A stretch of DNA of 64,000 bases from Streptomyces sp. NBC_00091 (lineage in GTDB: Bacteria; Actinomycetota; Actinomycetes; Streptomycetales; Streptomycetaceae): assembly GCF_026343185.1 (NCBI RefSeq), contig NZ_JAPEMA010000001.1, forward strand, positions 1,984,001 through 2,048,000, in the 5' to 3' direction. How positions within the stretch are numbered: position 1 is the first letter of the stretch; every line of letters starts with the position of its first letter. This document shows positions 1 to 8,873 of this stretch, one piece after another. The notes beneath the pieces are model-generated. The model was given only the letters and a program-made list of their open reading frames with translations. It was not told where the DNA came from and searched no databases. The position numbers and the translations under genes are program-made.

Positions 1-237
1 GGCACGTACGGCCGGTCGGGCCGTGATTCTTCTGTCTATCAGGTATTCCGACACGACTCGCCGTCGCCCCCGTAGATATGACACACCATTCGTCTCGGCT
101 TCACCCGCCTGTGGCTCAGGACGTCCAGCCCGGCTCCGGGGGACCTCCGGCCCGGCCCGGCGGGGGCCTTTCGACCCTGCCCGAAACACCCCAATGACCC
201 GCCCTTGCACCCCTCATGGGCCTTTACCCTGGTTGTC

Positions 238-1044
238 ATGGCGAGCAGCAGCAAGAAGGACCAGCGCCGCGAGGCCAGGGAACGGCTCCGGGCGGCGCGG
301 GAGACCGAGGCCCGGCGGGCCCGGCTGCGCGGGCGGCTGCTCGTCGGCGGTGCGGCGGTCGCCGTACTGGCCGTGGCGGCCGGGGCGGGCATCTACGCGT
401 CGCGGCAGGCGGGTTCGGGCGGCGGGAGCGAGGCGGCCGGGAAGCCCTTCCTGCGGCCGGCCCGCACCAGCGGCACGGACGGGGTGGTGGTCCCGTACGG
501 CAAGCCGGACGCGAAGGACGTCGTATCGGTCTGGCTGGATCCGCGCTGTCCCTTCTGCGCGAACGTGGAGACGGGGCTGGGCCCGGCCCTCAAGGAGCAG
601 GCGGACGCCGGGACCTACCGGGTCGAGTACCACTTCGCCACCTTCCTCGACGGCCCCCTCGGCGGCAAGGGCTCCAAGCGCGCGCTGAACGCGCTGGGTG
701 CGGCGGTGAACGAGAGCCCCGAGAAGTTCATGGAGTACCTCCAGGTCCTCTACAAGAACCACCCGCAGAAGGAGACCGACGACAAGTTCGGGTCGACGGA
801 CACCCTGCTGGGCTTCGCGGACCAGGTGCCGGGGCTGCGGACGCCGGGCTTCGACAAGGCCGTCGAGGAACTCTCCTACATGCCCTGGGTGGACAAGGTG
901 TCGCAGGCCTTCTACGGGAGCGGCAAGAAGGGCACCCCTGCGGTGGAGGTCAACGGCAAGGAGGTGAACGTGCTGACGGGCACGGGCGGGCCGATCACCC
1001 CGGACGCCTTCGGGCAGTTGGTGGCGGAGAACCGGAAGCCTTGA
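238..1044 (+). CDS. Membrane-anchored DsbA-like thioredoxin-domain protein
   Basis: The 268-aa protein has a charged N-terminus (residues 1-33), one membrane helix at about 34-51, a Gly/Ser linker and a thioredoxin/DsbA-type domain with the active-site motif C104-P-F-C107 following WLDPR. The family acts in extracytoplasmic disulfide chemistry, so the domain should face outside (inferred topology). I chose the ATG whose product begins MASSSKKDQRR; an in-frame ATG 33 nt upstream only adds a non-typical extension. The next gene is about 200 nt downstream with its own start region, so it is probably monocistronic. The oxidase or reductase direction cannot be told from sequence. Confidence 0.85.
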   Translation: MASSSKKDQRREARERLRAARETEARRARLRGRLLVGGAAVAVLAVAAGAGIYASRQAGSGGGSEAAGKPFLRPARTSGTDGVVVPYGKPDAKDVVSVWLDPRCPFCANVETGLGPALKEQADAGTYRVEYHFATFLDGPLGGKGSKRALNALGAAVNESPEKFMEYLQVLYKNHPQKETDDKFGSTDTLLGFADQVPGLRTPGFDKAVEELSYMPWVDKVSQAFYGSGKKGTPAVEVNGKEVNVLTGTGGPITPDAFGQLVAENRKP

Positions 1045-1239
1045 GCGGCTGAGCGGAACGAGGCTGAGCGGAACGAGGCTGTCACCGGCGCCTGATACGT
1101 TTCAGGCCAAACGAGAGCACTGGTGTTCGGCGCCTCCCCCTTCCGTGAGAACGCCCGGGAGCGGAAGCGGAAGCGGAAGCAGTCCGGGGGGTCCGGCCGG
1201 TCGCCGCTCCCTGCCCGCGCCGATCCCGAAGGCCTGCCC

Positions 1240-1923
1240 ATGAGCACTCCCCCGCCCAACCCCTACTCCGGCGCCCCCGTTCCGCCGGACCCGTACGCCG
1301 GCGCTCCGGCCGCGCAGAACCCGTACGGGCAGCCCGCCGGCGCCGGTCACCCGGCCCCGGGCCCCGGCTACCCGGGCCCCGGACCGGCCGAAGGCGCCGG
1401 TTACCCGCAGCCCGGCCCCGGCTACCCGGGCGCCGCCCCCGGCTACCCGCAGCAGCCGTACCCGCAGCAGTACCAGCAGCCGCAGCACCCGCAGTACGGG
1501 GGCGCGTACCCGCACGCCCAGATGCCGGGGTGCCGCAACTGCGGGGCCCCGGAGGCGGCGAACTTCGCGGTCCGCGCCCACGTGGGCGTACTGGTCCTGA
1601 TGCGCTTCCACACCCTCAACGGGCCGTTCTGCCGCCAGTGCGGGCGGGCGCTGGTCCGCGTCATGACCACCAAGACCCTGTGCCAGGGCTGGTGGAGCCC
1701 CTTCTCCCTGGTGATCTTCACGCCGTTCACGCTGCTCTGGAACCTGATCGCCGCCATCAAGTTCAGCAAGCTCGCGCCCTCCGCGCCCGCGCCGGGCCGC
1801 CAGCCGCTGGAGGAGGGCCCGCCGGTGCACGCCCGGCCGCTCGCCTACGTGGCGATCATCCCGCTGCTGTGGGCCACCTGGGTCGCGGTCAACATCTTCC
1901 TGGACGTGACCGGACGCCGCTGA
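1240..1923 (+). CDS. Proline-rich zinc-ribbon membrane protein
   Basis: The 227-aa product has about 95 residues of Pro/Gly/Tyr/Gln-rich low-complexity sequence with repeated GYPG and PYA units. A four-cysteine zinc ribbon follows (C98, C101 and C131, C134), then two hydrophobic segments, one after KTLCQGWWSP and one near the C-terminus. No enzymatic motif is visible. Such proteins are common in streptomycetes and uncharacterised. The start is the ATG giving MSTPPPNPY; the longer in-frame reading upstream is rich in Arg/Lys repeats and looks non-coding. Function unknown. Confidence 0.75.
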   Translation: MSTPPPNPYSGAPVPPDPYAGAPAAQNPYGQPAGAGHPAPGPGYPGPGPAEGAGYPQPGPGYPGAAPGYPQQPYPQQYQQPQHPQYGGAYPHAQMPGCRNCGAPEAANFAVRAHVGVLVLMRFHTLNGPFCRQCGRALVRVMTTKTLCQGWWSPFSLVIFTPFTLLWNLIAAIKFSKLAPSAPAPGRQPLEEGPPVHARPLAYVAIIPLLWATWVAVNIFLDVTGRR

Positions 1924-1945
1924 ACCCCGGCCGCCCCCGCGCCCC

Positions 1946-1974
1946 TTCACACCGGCGCCCCGCACCCCTACCCT
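1946..1974 (+). promoter_or_regulatory. Promoter of the SDR gene
   Basis: A -35 box TTCACA (1946-1951), 17-nt spacer and -10 box TACCCT (1969-1974) lie just upstream of the SDR gene. The -10 box runs into the palindromic operator at 1973-1987, so a bound repressor would block initiation (inference). Confidence 0.55.
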
Positions 1975-1987
1975 GACGGCCCGTCAG
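1973..1987. promoter_or_regulatory. Palindromic operator, site 1
   Basis: The palindrome CTGACGGCCCGTCAG (7-bp arms around one central base) lies 31 nt upstream of the SDR start. It matches sites at 31409, 33291, 45424, 53880 and, more loosely, 31332. It overlaps the -10 region. The symmetry and length are typical of TetR-family operators; the cognate regulator is unknown. Confidence 0.7.
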
Positions 1988-2018
1988 ATTCATTGCCGAA
2001 CCGCACTGGGGGCGCGTC

Positions 2019-2801
2019 ATGCTGCTGCGAGGGAAGACCGTCGTCGTCTCCGGTGTGGGGGCCGGGCTCGGCCACCAGGTGGCCGCCGCCGTGGTGCGCG
2101 ACGGAGGCAACGCCGTCCTGGGCGCCCGCACCGAGGCCAATCTGGCCAAATCCGCCGCCGAGATCGACCCCGACGGCGCGCACACCGCCCACCTGCCGAC
2201 CGACATCGCCGACGAGCGGCAGTGCGAGGCCCTCGCCGAGCTCGCCCGCGAGCGGTTCGGCGGCATCGACGCCGTCGTGCACGTCGCCGCCTGGGACTCC
2301 TACTTCGGGGGCCTTCAGGACGCCGACTTCGGGACCTGGCAGCAGATCCTCGACGTCAACCTCCTCGGCACCCTGCGCATGACCCGGGCCTGCCTGCCCG
2401 CCCTCAAGGCGGGCGGCGGCTCCGTGGTCATCATCGGCACCCAGTCCGCGATCGCCGCGCCCAACGAGGTGCAGCAGGCCGCCTACGCCGCTTCCAAGGG
2501 GGCGCTGACCTCCGCCATGTACTCCATGGCCCGGGAGCTCGGCCCGCACCGGATCCGCGTCAACACCGTGCTGCCCGGCTGGATGTGGGGCCCTCCGGTT
2601 CAGGCCTTCGTGACCTTCACCGCCCACACCGAGGGCGTCCCCGAGGCCGAGGTGCACCAGCGCCTGACCGGGCGGATGGCCCTGCCCGACCTGGCCACCG
2701 ACGGGGACGTGGCCGACGCCGCCGTCTTCCTCGCCTCCGACCGGGCGCGGGCGATAACCGGCCAGTCGCTGCTGGTCAACGCCGGTGAGCTGATGCGATG
2801 A
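2019..2801 (+). CDS. Short-chain dehydrogenase/reductase
   Basis: The 260-aa classical SDR has the nucleotide-binding motif SGVGAGLG at residues 11-18 and the catalytic Y156-A-A-S-K160, with an upstream serine in the IIGTQSA segment. It should oxidise or reduce an alcohol/ketone with NAD(P). It ends 40 nt before fbiC, which has its own leaderless promoter. It is preceded by operator site 1, which links it to the LLM, amidohydrolase and acyl-CoA genes further right. Substrate unknown. Confidence 0.88.
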   Translation: MLLRGKTVVVSGVGAGLGHQVAAAVVRDGGNAVLGARTEANLAKSAAEIDPDGAHTAHLPTDIADERQCEALAELARERFGGIDAVVHVAAWDSYFGGLQDADFGTWQQILDVNLLGTLRMTRACLPALKAGGGSVVIIGTQSAIAAPNEVQQAAYAASKGALTSAMYSMARELGPHRIRVNTVLPGWMWGPPVQAFVTFTAHTEGVPEAEVHQRLTGRMALPDLATDGDVADAAVFLASDRARAITGQSLLVNAGELMR

Positions 2802-2829
2802 GGCCCTCCACCGGCGCCCGAGCGGATCG

Positions 2830-2835
2830 TATGCT
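2830..2835 (+). promoter_or_regulatory. Leaderless -10 box of fbiC
   Basis: TATGCT lies exactly 6 nt upstream of the fbiC ATG and no Shine-Dalgarno sequence is present, the geometry of a leaderless streptomycete transcript. Confidence 0.5.
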
Positions 2836-2841
2836 CCCCGT

Positions 2842-5433
2842 ATGACCACTCCGAGTGACGCTCCGACCGACAACGCGATGCGCCGTGCGCTCCGGCGTGC
2901 CCGCGACGGCGTCGCGCTCGACGCGACCGAGGCGGCCGTGCTCCTCCAGGCGCGCGGCGCGGCCCTGGAGGACCTGACCGCCTCCGCCGCCCGCGTCCGC
3001 GACGCGGGCCTGGCGGCCGCCGGCCGCCCGGGCGTGATCACGTACTCGAAGAGCGTGTTCATCCCCCTCACCCGGCTGTGCCGCGACAAGTGCCACTACT
3101 GCACCTTCGCCACCGTCCCCGGCAAACTGCGCCGCGCGGGCCACGGGATGTACATGTCCCCGGACGAGGTCCTCGACATCGCCCGCCGCGGCGCCGCGCT
3201 CGGCTGCAAGGAAGCCCTGATCACCCTCGGGGACAAGCCCGAGGACCGCTGGCCCGAGGCGCGCGAGTGGCTGGAGGCCCACGGCTACGACGACACGATC
3301 TCCTACGTGCGGGCCATCTCCATCCGGATCCTGGAGGAGACCGGGCTGCTGCCCCACCTCAACCCCGGCGTGATGTCCTGGTCGGACTTCCAGCGCCTCA
3401 AGCCCGTCGCCCCCTCCATGGGGATGATGCTGGAGACCACCGCCACCCGCCTGTGGTCCGAGCCCGGCGGCCCGCACCACGGCTCCCCCGACAAGGAGCC
3501 GGCCGTCCGGCTGCGCGTCCTGGAGGACGCCGGACGCTCCTCGGTCCCCTTCACCTCCGGCCTGCTGATCGGCATCGGGGAGACGTACGAGGAGCGCGCC
3601 GAGTCGCTCTTCGCGCTGCGCCGGGTCTCCCGCGCCTACCACGGCGTCCAGGAGCTGATCATCCAGAACTTCCGCGCCAAGCCGGACACGGCGATGCGCG
3701 GCATGCCGGACGCCGAACTGGACGACCTCGTCGCCACGATCGCCGTCGCCCGGCACATCATGGGCCCGTCGGGCTGCCTCCAGGCCCCGCCCAACCTGGT
3801 CGACGGGGAGTACGCCCGCCTGATCGGCGCCGGCATCGACGACTGGGGCGGCGTCTCGCCGCTGACCCCGGACCACGTCAACCCCGAGCGGCCCTGGCCC
3901 CAGATCGACCTGCTGGCCGAGCGGTCCGCGGCGGCCGGTTTCGAGCTCCGCGAACGGCTGTGCGTGTACCCGGAGTTCGTGCGGCGCGGCGAGCCGTGGC
4001 TGGACCCCCGCCTGCTGCCCCACGTACGGGCCCTCGCGGACCCGCAGACCGGGCTCGCGGATCCGGACGCGGTGGTCGAGGGGCATCCGTGGCAGGAGCC
4101 CGAGGACTCCTTCGCCTCCTACGGGCGCACCGACCTGCACAGCGCCATCGACACCGAGGGCCGCAGCGGCGACCGCCGCGAGGACTTCGACCACGTCTAC
4201 GGCGACTGGGAGGCCCTGCGCGAGGCGGCGGCGCCCGGCATGGTGCCCGAGCGCATCGACACGGACGTACGGGCGGCCCTGGCGCGGGCCGCCGACGATC
4301 CGGAGCGGCTCACCGACGAGCAGGCCCTGGCCCTGCTGCACGCGGACGGCCCGGCGCTGGACGCGCTGTGCCGGATCGCGGACGACCTGCGCCGGTCGGT
4401 GGTGGGCGAGGACGTCACGTACATCGTCACGCGCAACATCAACTTCACCAACGTCTGCTACACCGGCTGCCGCTTCTGCGCCTTCGCGCAGCGCCGCACG
4501 GACGCCGACGCCTACACCCTGTCCCTGGACCAGGTCGCCGACCGGGCCGCCCAGGCCTGGGAGGTCGGCGCGGTCGAGGTGTGCATGCAGGGCGGCATCC
4601 ACCCGGACCTGCCCGGGACGGCGTACTTCGACATCGCGCGGGCCGTGAAGGAGCGGGTCCCGGGGATGCACGTGCACGCCTTCTCCCCGATGGAGGTCGT
4701 CAACGGCGCCACCCGCACGGGGATGTCCGTACGGGACTGGCTGACGGCCGCCAAGGAGGCCGGGCTGGACTCGATCCCGGGCACGGCGGCGGAGATCCTG
4801 GACGACGAGGTCCGCTGGATCCTCACCAAGGGCAAGCTCCCGACGGCGGACTGGATCGACGTCGTCACCACGGCGCACGAGCTGGGCATCCGCTCCTCCT
4901 CCACCATGATGTACGGGCACGTGGACCAGCCCCGGCACTGGCTCGGCCACTTCCGGACCCTGGCCCGCATCCAGCGGGAGGCCCTCGCCAAGGGCGTGGA
5001 GGGCTTCACGGAGTTCGTGACGCTCCCCTTCATCCACACCAACGCCCCCGTCTACCTGGCGGGCATCTCCCGGCCCGGGCCGACGGTCCGCGACAACCGG
5101 GCCGTCACGGCGATGGCGCGGCTGCTGCTGCACCCGTACATCCCCAACATCCAGACGAGCTGGGTGAAGCTCGGCTCGGAGGGCGCGGCCGAGATGCTCC
5201 GCTCCGGCGCCAACGACCTGGGCGGGACCCTGATGGAGGAGACCATCTCCCGGATGGCGGGGTCGGGTTACGGCTCGTACAAGTCCGTCCGGGACCTGGT
5301 CGCCGTCGCCGAGGCGGCGGGGCGGCCCGCGAAGGCCCGGACCACCCTGTACGGGGAGGTGCCGCAGGAGCGGCAGGACGCGGCCCGCGCCTCGGACGGG
5401 CACCTGCCGGAGCTGCTGCCGGTCCTGGACTGA
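2842..5433 (+). CDS. fbiC: FO synthase, bifunctional CofG/CofH radical SAM protein
   Basis: The 863-aa protein contains two radical-SAM domains. The N-terminal CofG half has C80-RDK-C84-HY-C87 and the C-terminal CofH half has C539-YTG-C543-RF-C546, each binding a 4Fe-4S cluster. FbiC joins tyrosine with the flavin precursor 5-amino-6-ribitylaminouracil to make FO, the deazaflavin core of coenzyme F420. Fusion of both halves and this length are typical of actinobacteria. F420 would serve the LLM oxidoreductases (10.9, 31 and 33 kb) and the deazaflavin nitroreductase (22.1 kb). It is probably leaderless and ends at a strong terminator. Confidence 0.97.
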   Translation: MTTPSDAPTDNAMRRALRRARDGVALDATEAAVLLQARGAALEDLTASAARVRDAGLAAAGRPGVITYSKSVFIPLTRLCRDKCHYCTFATVPGKLRRAGHGMYMSPDEVLDIARRGAALGCKEALITLGDKPEDRWPEAREWLEAHGYDDTISYVRAISIRILEETGLLPHLNPGVMSWSDFQRLKPVAPSMGMMLETTATRLWSEPGGPHHGSPDKEPAVRLRVLEDAGRSSVPFTSGLLIGIGETYEERAESLFALRRVSRAYHGVQELIIQNFRAKPDTAMRGMPDAELDDLVATIAVARHIMGPSGCLQAPPNLVDGEYARLIGAGIDDWGGVSPLTPDHVNPERPWPQIDLLAERSAAAGFELRERLCVYPEFVRRGEPWLDPRLLPHVRALADPQTGLADPDAVVEGHPWQEPEDSFASYGRTDLHSAIDTEGRSGDRREDFDHVYGDWEALREAAAPGMVPERIDTDVRAALARAADDPERLTDEQALALLHADGPALDALCRIADDLRRSVVGEDVTYIVTRNINFTNVCYTGCRFCAFAQRRTDADAYTLSLDQVADRAAQAWEVGAVEVCMQGGIHPDLPGTAYFDIARAVKERVPGMHVHAFSPMEVVNGATRTGMSVRDWLTAAKEAGLDSIPGTAAEILDDEVRWILTKGKLPTADWIDVVTTAHELGIRSSSTMMYGHVDQPRHWLGHFRTLARIQREALAKGVEGFTEFVTLPFIHTNAPVYLAGISRPGPTVRDNRAVTAMARLLLHPYIPNIQTSWVKLGSEGAAEMLRSGANDLGGTLMEETISRMAGSGYGSYKSVRDLVAVAEAAGRPAKARTTLYGEVPQERQDAARASDGHLPELLPVLD

Positions 5434-5444
5434 ACAACGTGTTG

Positions 5445-5476
5445 GGGGGGCGGGACCCCGCCGGGTCCCGCCCCCC
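5445..5476. terminator. Bidirectional intrinsic terminator
   Basis: A perfect 14-bp stem (arms 5445-5458 and 5463-5476) with loop CGCC sits between the convergent ends of fbiC and the phosphatase gene. There is no U-tract, as is common in high-GC actinobacteria. Confidence 0.7.
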
Positions 5477-5497
5477 ACTCGCTCCCGTCGGTCCGGC

Positions 5498-6574
5498 TCA
5501 GCCGACGAGGAGGTCCTTCTTCAGCTCGCGCAGCTCGTGGGAGTCGATGCCGAGGCCGTCCTTCAGGTAGCGGTCGAAGGAGCCGTACTTGGCCTTGACC
5601 TCGTCGTAGCCCGAGTTGAGGTACTCGGGGCGCACGTCGAGCATCGGCTTGTACACGGCGGCCTGCTGGGCCGGGAGGTGGGAGAGGACCGCGTCGTTGG
5701 CGGCCTTGCGGTAGTCGTTGCTGGCCAGGTAGTCGGCCATCACCGTCTCCTGCGGTACGCCGAGGGCGGTCAGCAGGGAGGCGTTCGCCCAGCCCGTGCG
5801 GTCCTTGCCGGCGGTGCAGTGGAAGAGCGCGGCGCGCCCGCGGTCGCTGCGCAGGCCGTCAAAGACCTGCGTGTACGCCTTCTTGCCGCCCTCGCCGCTG
5901 ACCATGGTCTTCTCGGCGTCGACCATGGCCTTGACGGCCTCGTCGGGGGACTTGGGCAGGGTCTGGAAGGAGCCGGAGCCGGCGAAGACGTCGGCGACGA
6001 CGTAGGTGGCGCCGGCCGGGAGCTTGTCGGCGTCCTTGGTGCGCTCCTCCTGCATGCGCAGGTCGAAGACGGTGCGCACGCGCAGCCGCTCCAGCTTGGC
6101 CAGGTCGTTGGCGGTGAGCCTGTTGAGGGCGTCGGAGCGGTAGACCTCGCCCATCTTGACCCACTGGCCGTTCGTGGTGCGGTAGCCGCCCGCGTCACGG
6201 AAGTTGGCGGTGCCGTCCAGCTTGATCAGCCGGTCGGCGAGGCGCAGGCCCTGGCCGTGGTCCGGCTGGAAGTCGAACCACTGGCGGTCGGCGGCGGGCA
6301 GCCCGGTGACCACGGCCCGGCCCTGGGCGCCGCCCTTGGCGACGACCTTGCCGTTCGCCTTGATCTCGACGCGCTTGGTGCCCTTGGTGTTCCACTTCAG
6401 GGCGTACGAGCCGTCGGCGCCGGCGGTGACGGTGGCCTCGGTGAAGGGGATGGAGGAGCGGTTCTGGTGGCTGCCGAACCATTCCCAGCCGGAGGCGGAG
6501 GCGGCGGGGGCCACGACCAGGGAGGCGGTGAGTGCGGAGGCGACGACGGTCGCGGCGAGGAGAGCCTTCTTCAT
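5498..6574 (-). CDS. Secreted tyrosine/serine phosphatase (PtpB-like)
   Basis: From ATG 6574 the product is 358 aa: signal peptide (MKKALLAATVVAS...), a beta-rich N-terminal part, then a protein-tyrosine-phosphatase domain with NFRDAGGYRT, VFDLR and the loop HCTAGKDRTG (C-x5-R). These are hallmarks of the Tyr_phosphatase-3/PtpB group of secreted dual-specificity or phosphoinositide phosphatases. An in-frame ATG at 6610 would add MRRSPGAQSLKG; I prefer 6574 because it gives a clean signal peptide. It is transcribed alone and divergent from the ADP-ribosylglycohydrolase gene. Substrate unknown. Confidence 0.85.
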   Translation of the reverse strand: MKKALLAATVVASALTASLVVAPAASASGWEWFGSHQNRSSIPFTEATVTAGADGSYALKWNTKGTKRVEIKANGKVVAKGGAQGRAVVTGLPAADRQWFDFQPDHGQGLRLADRLIKLDGTANFRDAGGYRTTNGQWVKMGEVYRSDALNRLTANDLAKLERLRVRTVFDLRMQEERTKDADKLPAGATYVVADVFAGSGSFQTLPKSPDEAVKAMVDAEKTMVSGEGGKKAYTQVFDGLRSDRGRAALFHCTAGKDRTGWANASLLTALGVPQETVMADYLASNDYRKAANDAVLSHLPAQQAAVYKPMLDVRPEYLNSGYDEVKAKYGSFDRYLKDGLGIDSHELRELKKDLLVG

Positions 6575-6798
6575 GCCCTTGAGGCTCTGGGCGCCCGGAG
6601 AACGCCGCATGAACGAAGCGTGGCCGAAAGCGACCGGGTCGAAGGCGAGTGGCAAAACGTGTCACTGATCATCATCGCGGCCGGAATCGTTCGTAATCCG
6701 GCCGTTCTCCGCTCACTTACGGGCGACCCGCCGAACTGCTTCCGAATACGACCGAAGCTGTCCACTACAGTGCGCGTCCGGAGCCTGGGGGGAACGGC

Positions 6799-8022
6799 AT
6801 GGATACGACGACGACCGCTACGAGTACGACGCCGGCGGCGGGCACACCCGCCACGGCCACGGGGGACGCGCAGGCCACCGGGGCAGCGGCCACCGGGGCG
6901 ACGGGCACCGCCCTCTGGGGCCGCGCCGAACAGCAGGACTTCCGCAGCCGGGTACGCGGCACCCTGCTCGGCTCCGCCATCGGAGACGCCCTCGGCGCCC
7001 CCCTCGCCGGCCTCTCCCTCGAGGCCCTCCGCGAGACCCACGGCCCGGCGGGACTGACAGAACCCGCCCCCGCCCACGGCCGCCGAGGCGCCGTCACGGC
7101 CGCCACCCAGCTGACCCTGTTCACCGTCGACGGCCTGATACGGGCCCACGTGCGCCGGGACGCCGGTGGCTGGCACCCGCCCACCGACGTCCACCGCGCC
7201 CACCTCCGCTGGGCCGCGACCCAGCGCGACTGGGGCCCCGACGAGCGGCGCAAGGACAACGGCTGGCTCGCCCTCGAGGAGTGGCTCTACGCCCGGCGCG
7301 ACCCGGCCCGGGCCTGCCTGACCGGCTTCGCCGACGACACCCTCGGCACCCTGGAACAGCCCAAGAACCCCACCGCCCGGGACGCGGCCGCCACCGTACG
7401 GTCGGCCCCCTTCGGACTGCTGGTCGGCTGGGAGCCCGCCCTCGTCCTCCAGCTCGCCGTCGAGTGCGCCACCCAGAGCCACGGCCACCCCACCGCGTAC
7501 CTGTCCGCGGGCGCCCTCGCCGTGATCGTCCACGGCATGACCCGCGGCGACTCCCTGGACACCGCCGTCCAGCGCGCCCTCACCCTGCTCGCCACCCGCC
7601 CCGGCCACCAGCCCGTCACCGGGGCCCTGCGGCGCGCGGTCACGGCCGTCACCCTGGGCGCGCCCGGCCCCCGCACCGTCGAGTCCCTCACCCCCGGCGA
7701 CGGCGGCGAAGGCCACGACGCCGGGGACACCCTCGCCATCGCCGTGTACTGCGCCCTGGTCGCCGAGGACGTCCCGCACGGGCTGCGCCTGGCCGTCAAC
7801 CACGGCGGCGACTCCACCGCCACCGGCGCCCTGTGCGGCGCCCTCCTCGGCGCCCTGCACGGCGAAACGGCCCTCCCGGCCGGCTGGCTCGCCGAGCTGG
7901 AGGGCCGCGCCACGATCCTGGAACTCGCCGACGACTTCGCCCTGGAGATGACCCAGGGCCCCGCCCTCCACGGCCCCTCGGCCTCCGCCCCCGGCTGGCT
8001 CGCTCGCTATCCGCGCGGCTGA
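6799..8022 (+). CDS. ADP-ribosylglycohydrolase family protein
   Basis: The 407-aa protein has a Thr/Ala-rich N-terminus of about 50 residues and then an ADP-ribosylglycohydrolase fold: GSAIGDALGAPL near the start, HDAGDTLAIAVY, and NHGGDSTATGALCGALLGA near the end, carrying the acidic metal-binding residues. Members hydrolyse ADP-ribose from proteins or small molecules using Mg. A GGGGGGAACGGC ribosome site precedes the ATG, and a -10-like TACAGT lies at 6766-6771. Its 3' end overlaps the convergent small gene by 16 nt. Confidence 0.88.
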   Translation: MDTTTTATSTTPAAGTPATATGDAQATGAAATGATGTALWGRAEQQDFRSRVRGTLLGSAIGDALGAPLAGLSLEALRETHGPAGLTEPAPAHGRRGAVTAATQLTLFTVDGLIRAHVRRDAGGWHPPTDVHRAHLRWAATQRDWGPDERRKDNGWLALEEWLYARRDPARACLTGFADDTLGTLEQPKNPTARDAAATVRSAPFGLLVGWEPALVLQLAVECATQSHGHPTAYLSAGALAVIVHGMTRGDSLDTAVQRALTLLATRPGHQPVTGALRRAVTAVTLGAPGPRTVESLTPGDGGEGHDAGDTLAIAVYCALVAEDVPHGLRLAVNHGGDSTATGALCGALLGALHGETALPAGWLAELEGRATILELADDFALEMTQGPALHGPSASAPGWLARYPRG

Positions 8023-8204
8023 CCGCCCCGGGGGACGCCGACCGCGACCGAGGTGACGAGGAGGGCCGCGCCCACCCCGTACAGCCAGGGCCGGGACAGG
8101 CTCAGCGCCAGGACCAGCGCGAGCAGGCCGAGCCCGGCGAACACGGCTTTCGCCACTGCCCGCCGGGCGGCCCGCCGCCGGCCCCGGTCAGGCGGCCGCG
8201 GCAT
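8007..8204 (-). CDS. Small two-helix membrane protein
   Basis: This 65-aa protein has a basic N-terminus (PRPPDRGRRRAARR) and two hydrophobic segments separated by SRPWLYG. Its start overlaps the end of the upstream same-strand gene by 17 nt, which suggests translational coupling in the 8.0-10.6 kb unit. It resembles no family I can name. A small accessory or anchor protein is possible. Confidence 0.5.
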   Translation of the reverse strand: MPRPPDRGRRRAARRAVAKAVFAGLGLLALVLALSLSRPWLYGVGAALLVTSVAVGVPRGGQPRG

Positions 8205-8820
8205 CGTCCGTGAAGCGGATCGTCCGGCAGACCGCCCCGATGAGCTCCAGACAGTCCTCCCACTCGTCGATGTTCTCGGTGGCGAGGGAGAAGTCGGCCA
8301 TGGCCAGACGGCCGGGGACCGGCACGAAGATGTGCAGCTGGCGCACCACGGTGGGCCGGGTGTCGTTCTCCAGCAGGTTGACCGGGCTCGGGACCTTGGT
8401 GTCCTGGGTGACGACCACGGCGGGCCCGCAGTCCAGCACCATCACCCCGACCTCGGCCTCCGGGTAGAGCGCGCCCATGGTGCGGGACAGGCGGCGCACG
8501 GTGTGCTCGTTCGACAGCTCGCTCGGGCGGGCGGTGACGGAGAGCATCACCGAGCTGAGCGGCTTGTCCGGGTTGTCCTCGCTGGGGCCGCCGAGCAGCA
8601 CCCCGGCGTAGACGGCGCCCGCGGCGGCGAGCATCTCGTACATGGCCTGCTGGGCCAGGACGGCGTGGGAGATCTGCTCCGGGGTGGGCCTGGGGTCGAG
8701 GGACTCCAGGTTGTCGATCAGCCGGTTGGTGTTGGTCTCGGCGGAGACCTGGAAGTCGATGTCCGTGAAGACCTCGGGAACGGAGAAGGTGAGCGGGAGT
8801 TCGACGGTGGCGTCGGGCAT
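8188..8820 (-). CDS. Conserved hypothetical protein, possible Mog1/PsbP-like fold
   Basis: The 210-aa soluble protein starts MPDATVELPLTFSVPE; the start is the ATG after a GGAGACACC-type ribosome site. It has alternating beta/alpha character and a C-terminal PGRLAMADFSLATENIDEWEDCLELIGAVCRTIRF segment reminiscent of Mog1/PsbP/LpqN-type domains. That resemblance is by eye only. It is encoded 53 nt downstream of the 581-aa gene, so the two probably act together. Some Mog1-like proteins are chaperones for secreted effectors, which would suit its neighbour, but this is a guess. Confidence 0.6.
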   Translation of the reverse strand: MPDATVELPLTFSVPEVFTDIDFQVSAETNTNRLIDNLESLDPRPTPEQISHAVLAQQAMYEMLAAAGAVYAGVLLGGPSEDNPDKPLSSVMLSVTARPSELSNEHTVRRLSRTMGALYPEAEVGVMVLDCGPAVVVTQDTKVPSPVNLLENDTRPTVVRQLHIFVPVPGRLAMADFSLATENIDEWEDCLELIGAVCRTIRFTDDAAAA

Positions 8821-8873
8821 GGCGCGGTGTCTCCTGTGGTGGTGGGTGGCGGGTCGGACGGCGGCGGGCGGGG

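Noticed and set aside
2776..5478. 900-codon leftward frame opposite fbiC
   Set aside because: Antisense shadow of fbiC; the fbiC frame has both radical-SAM motifs and proper codon bias.
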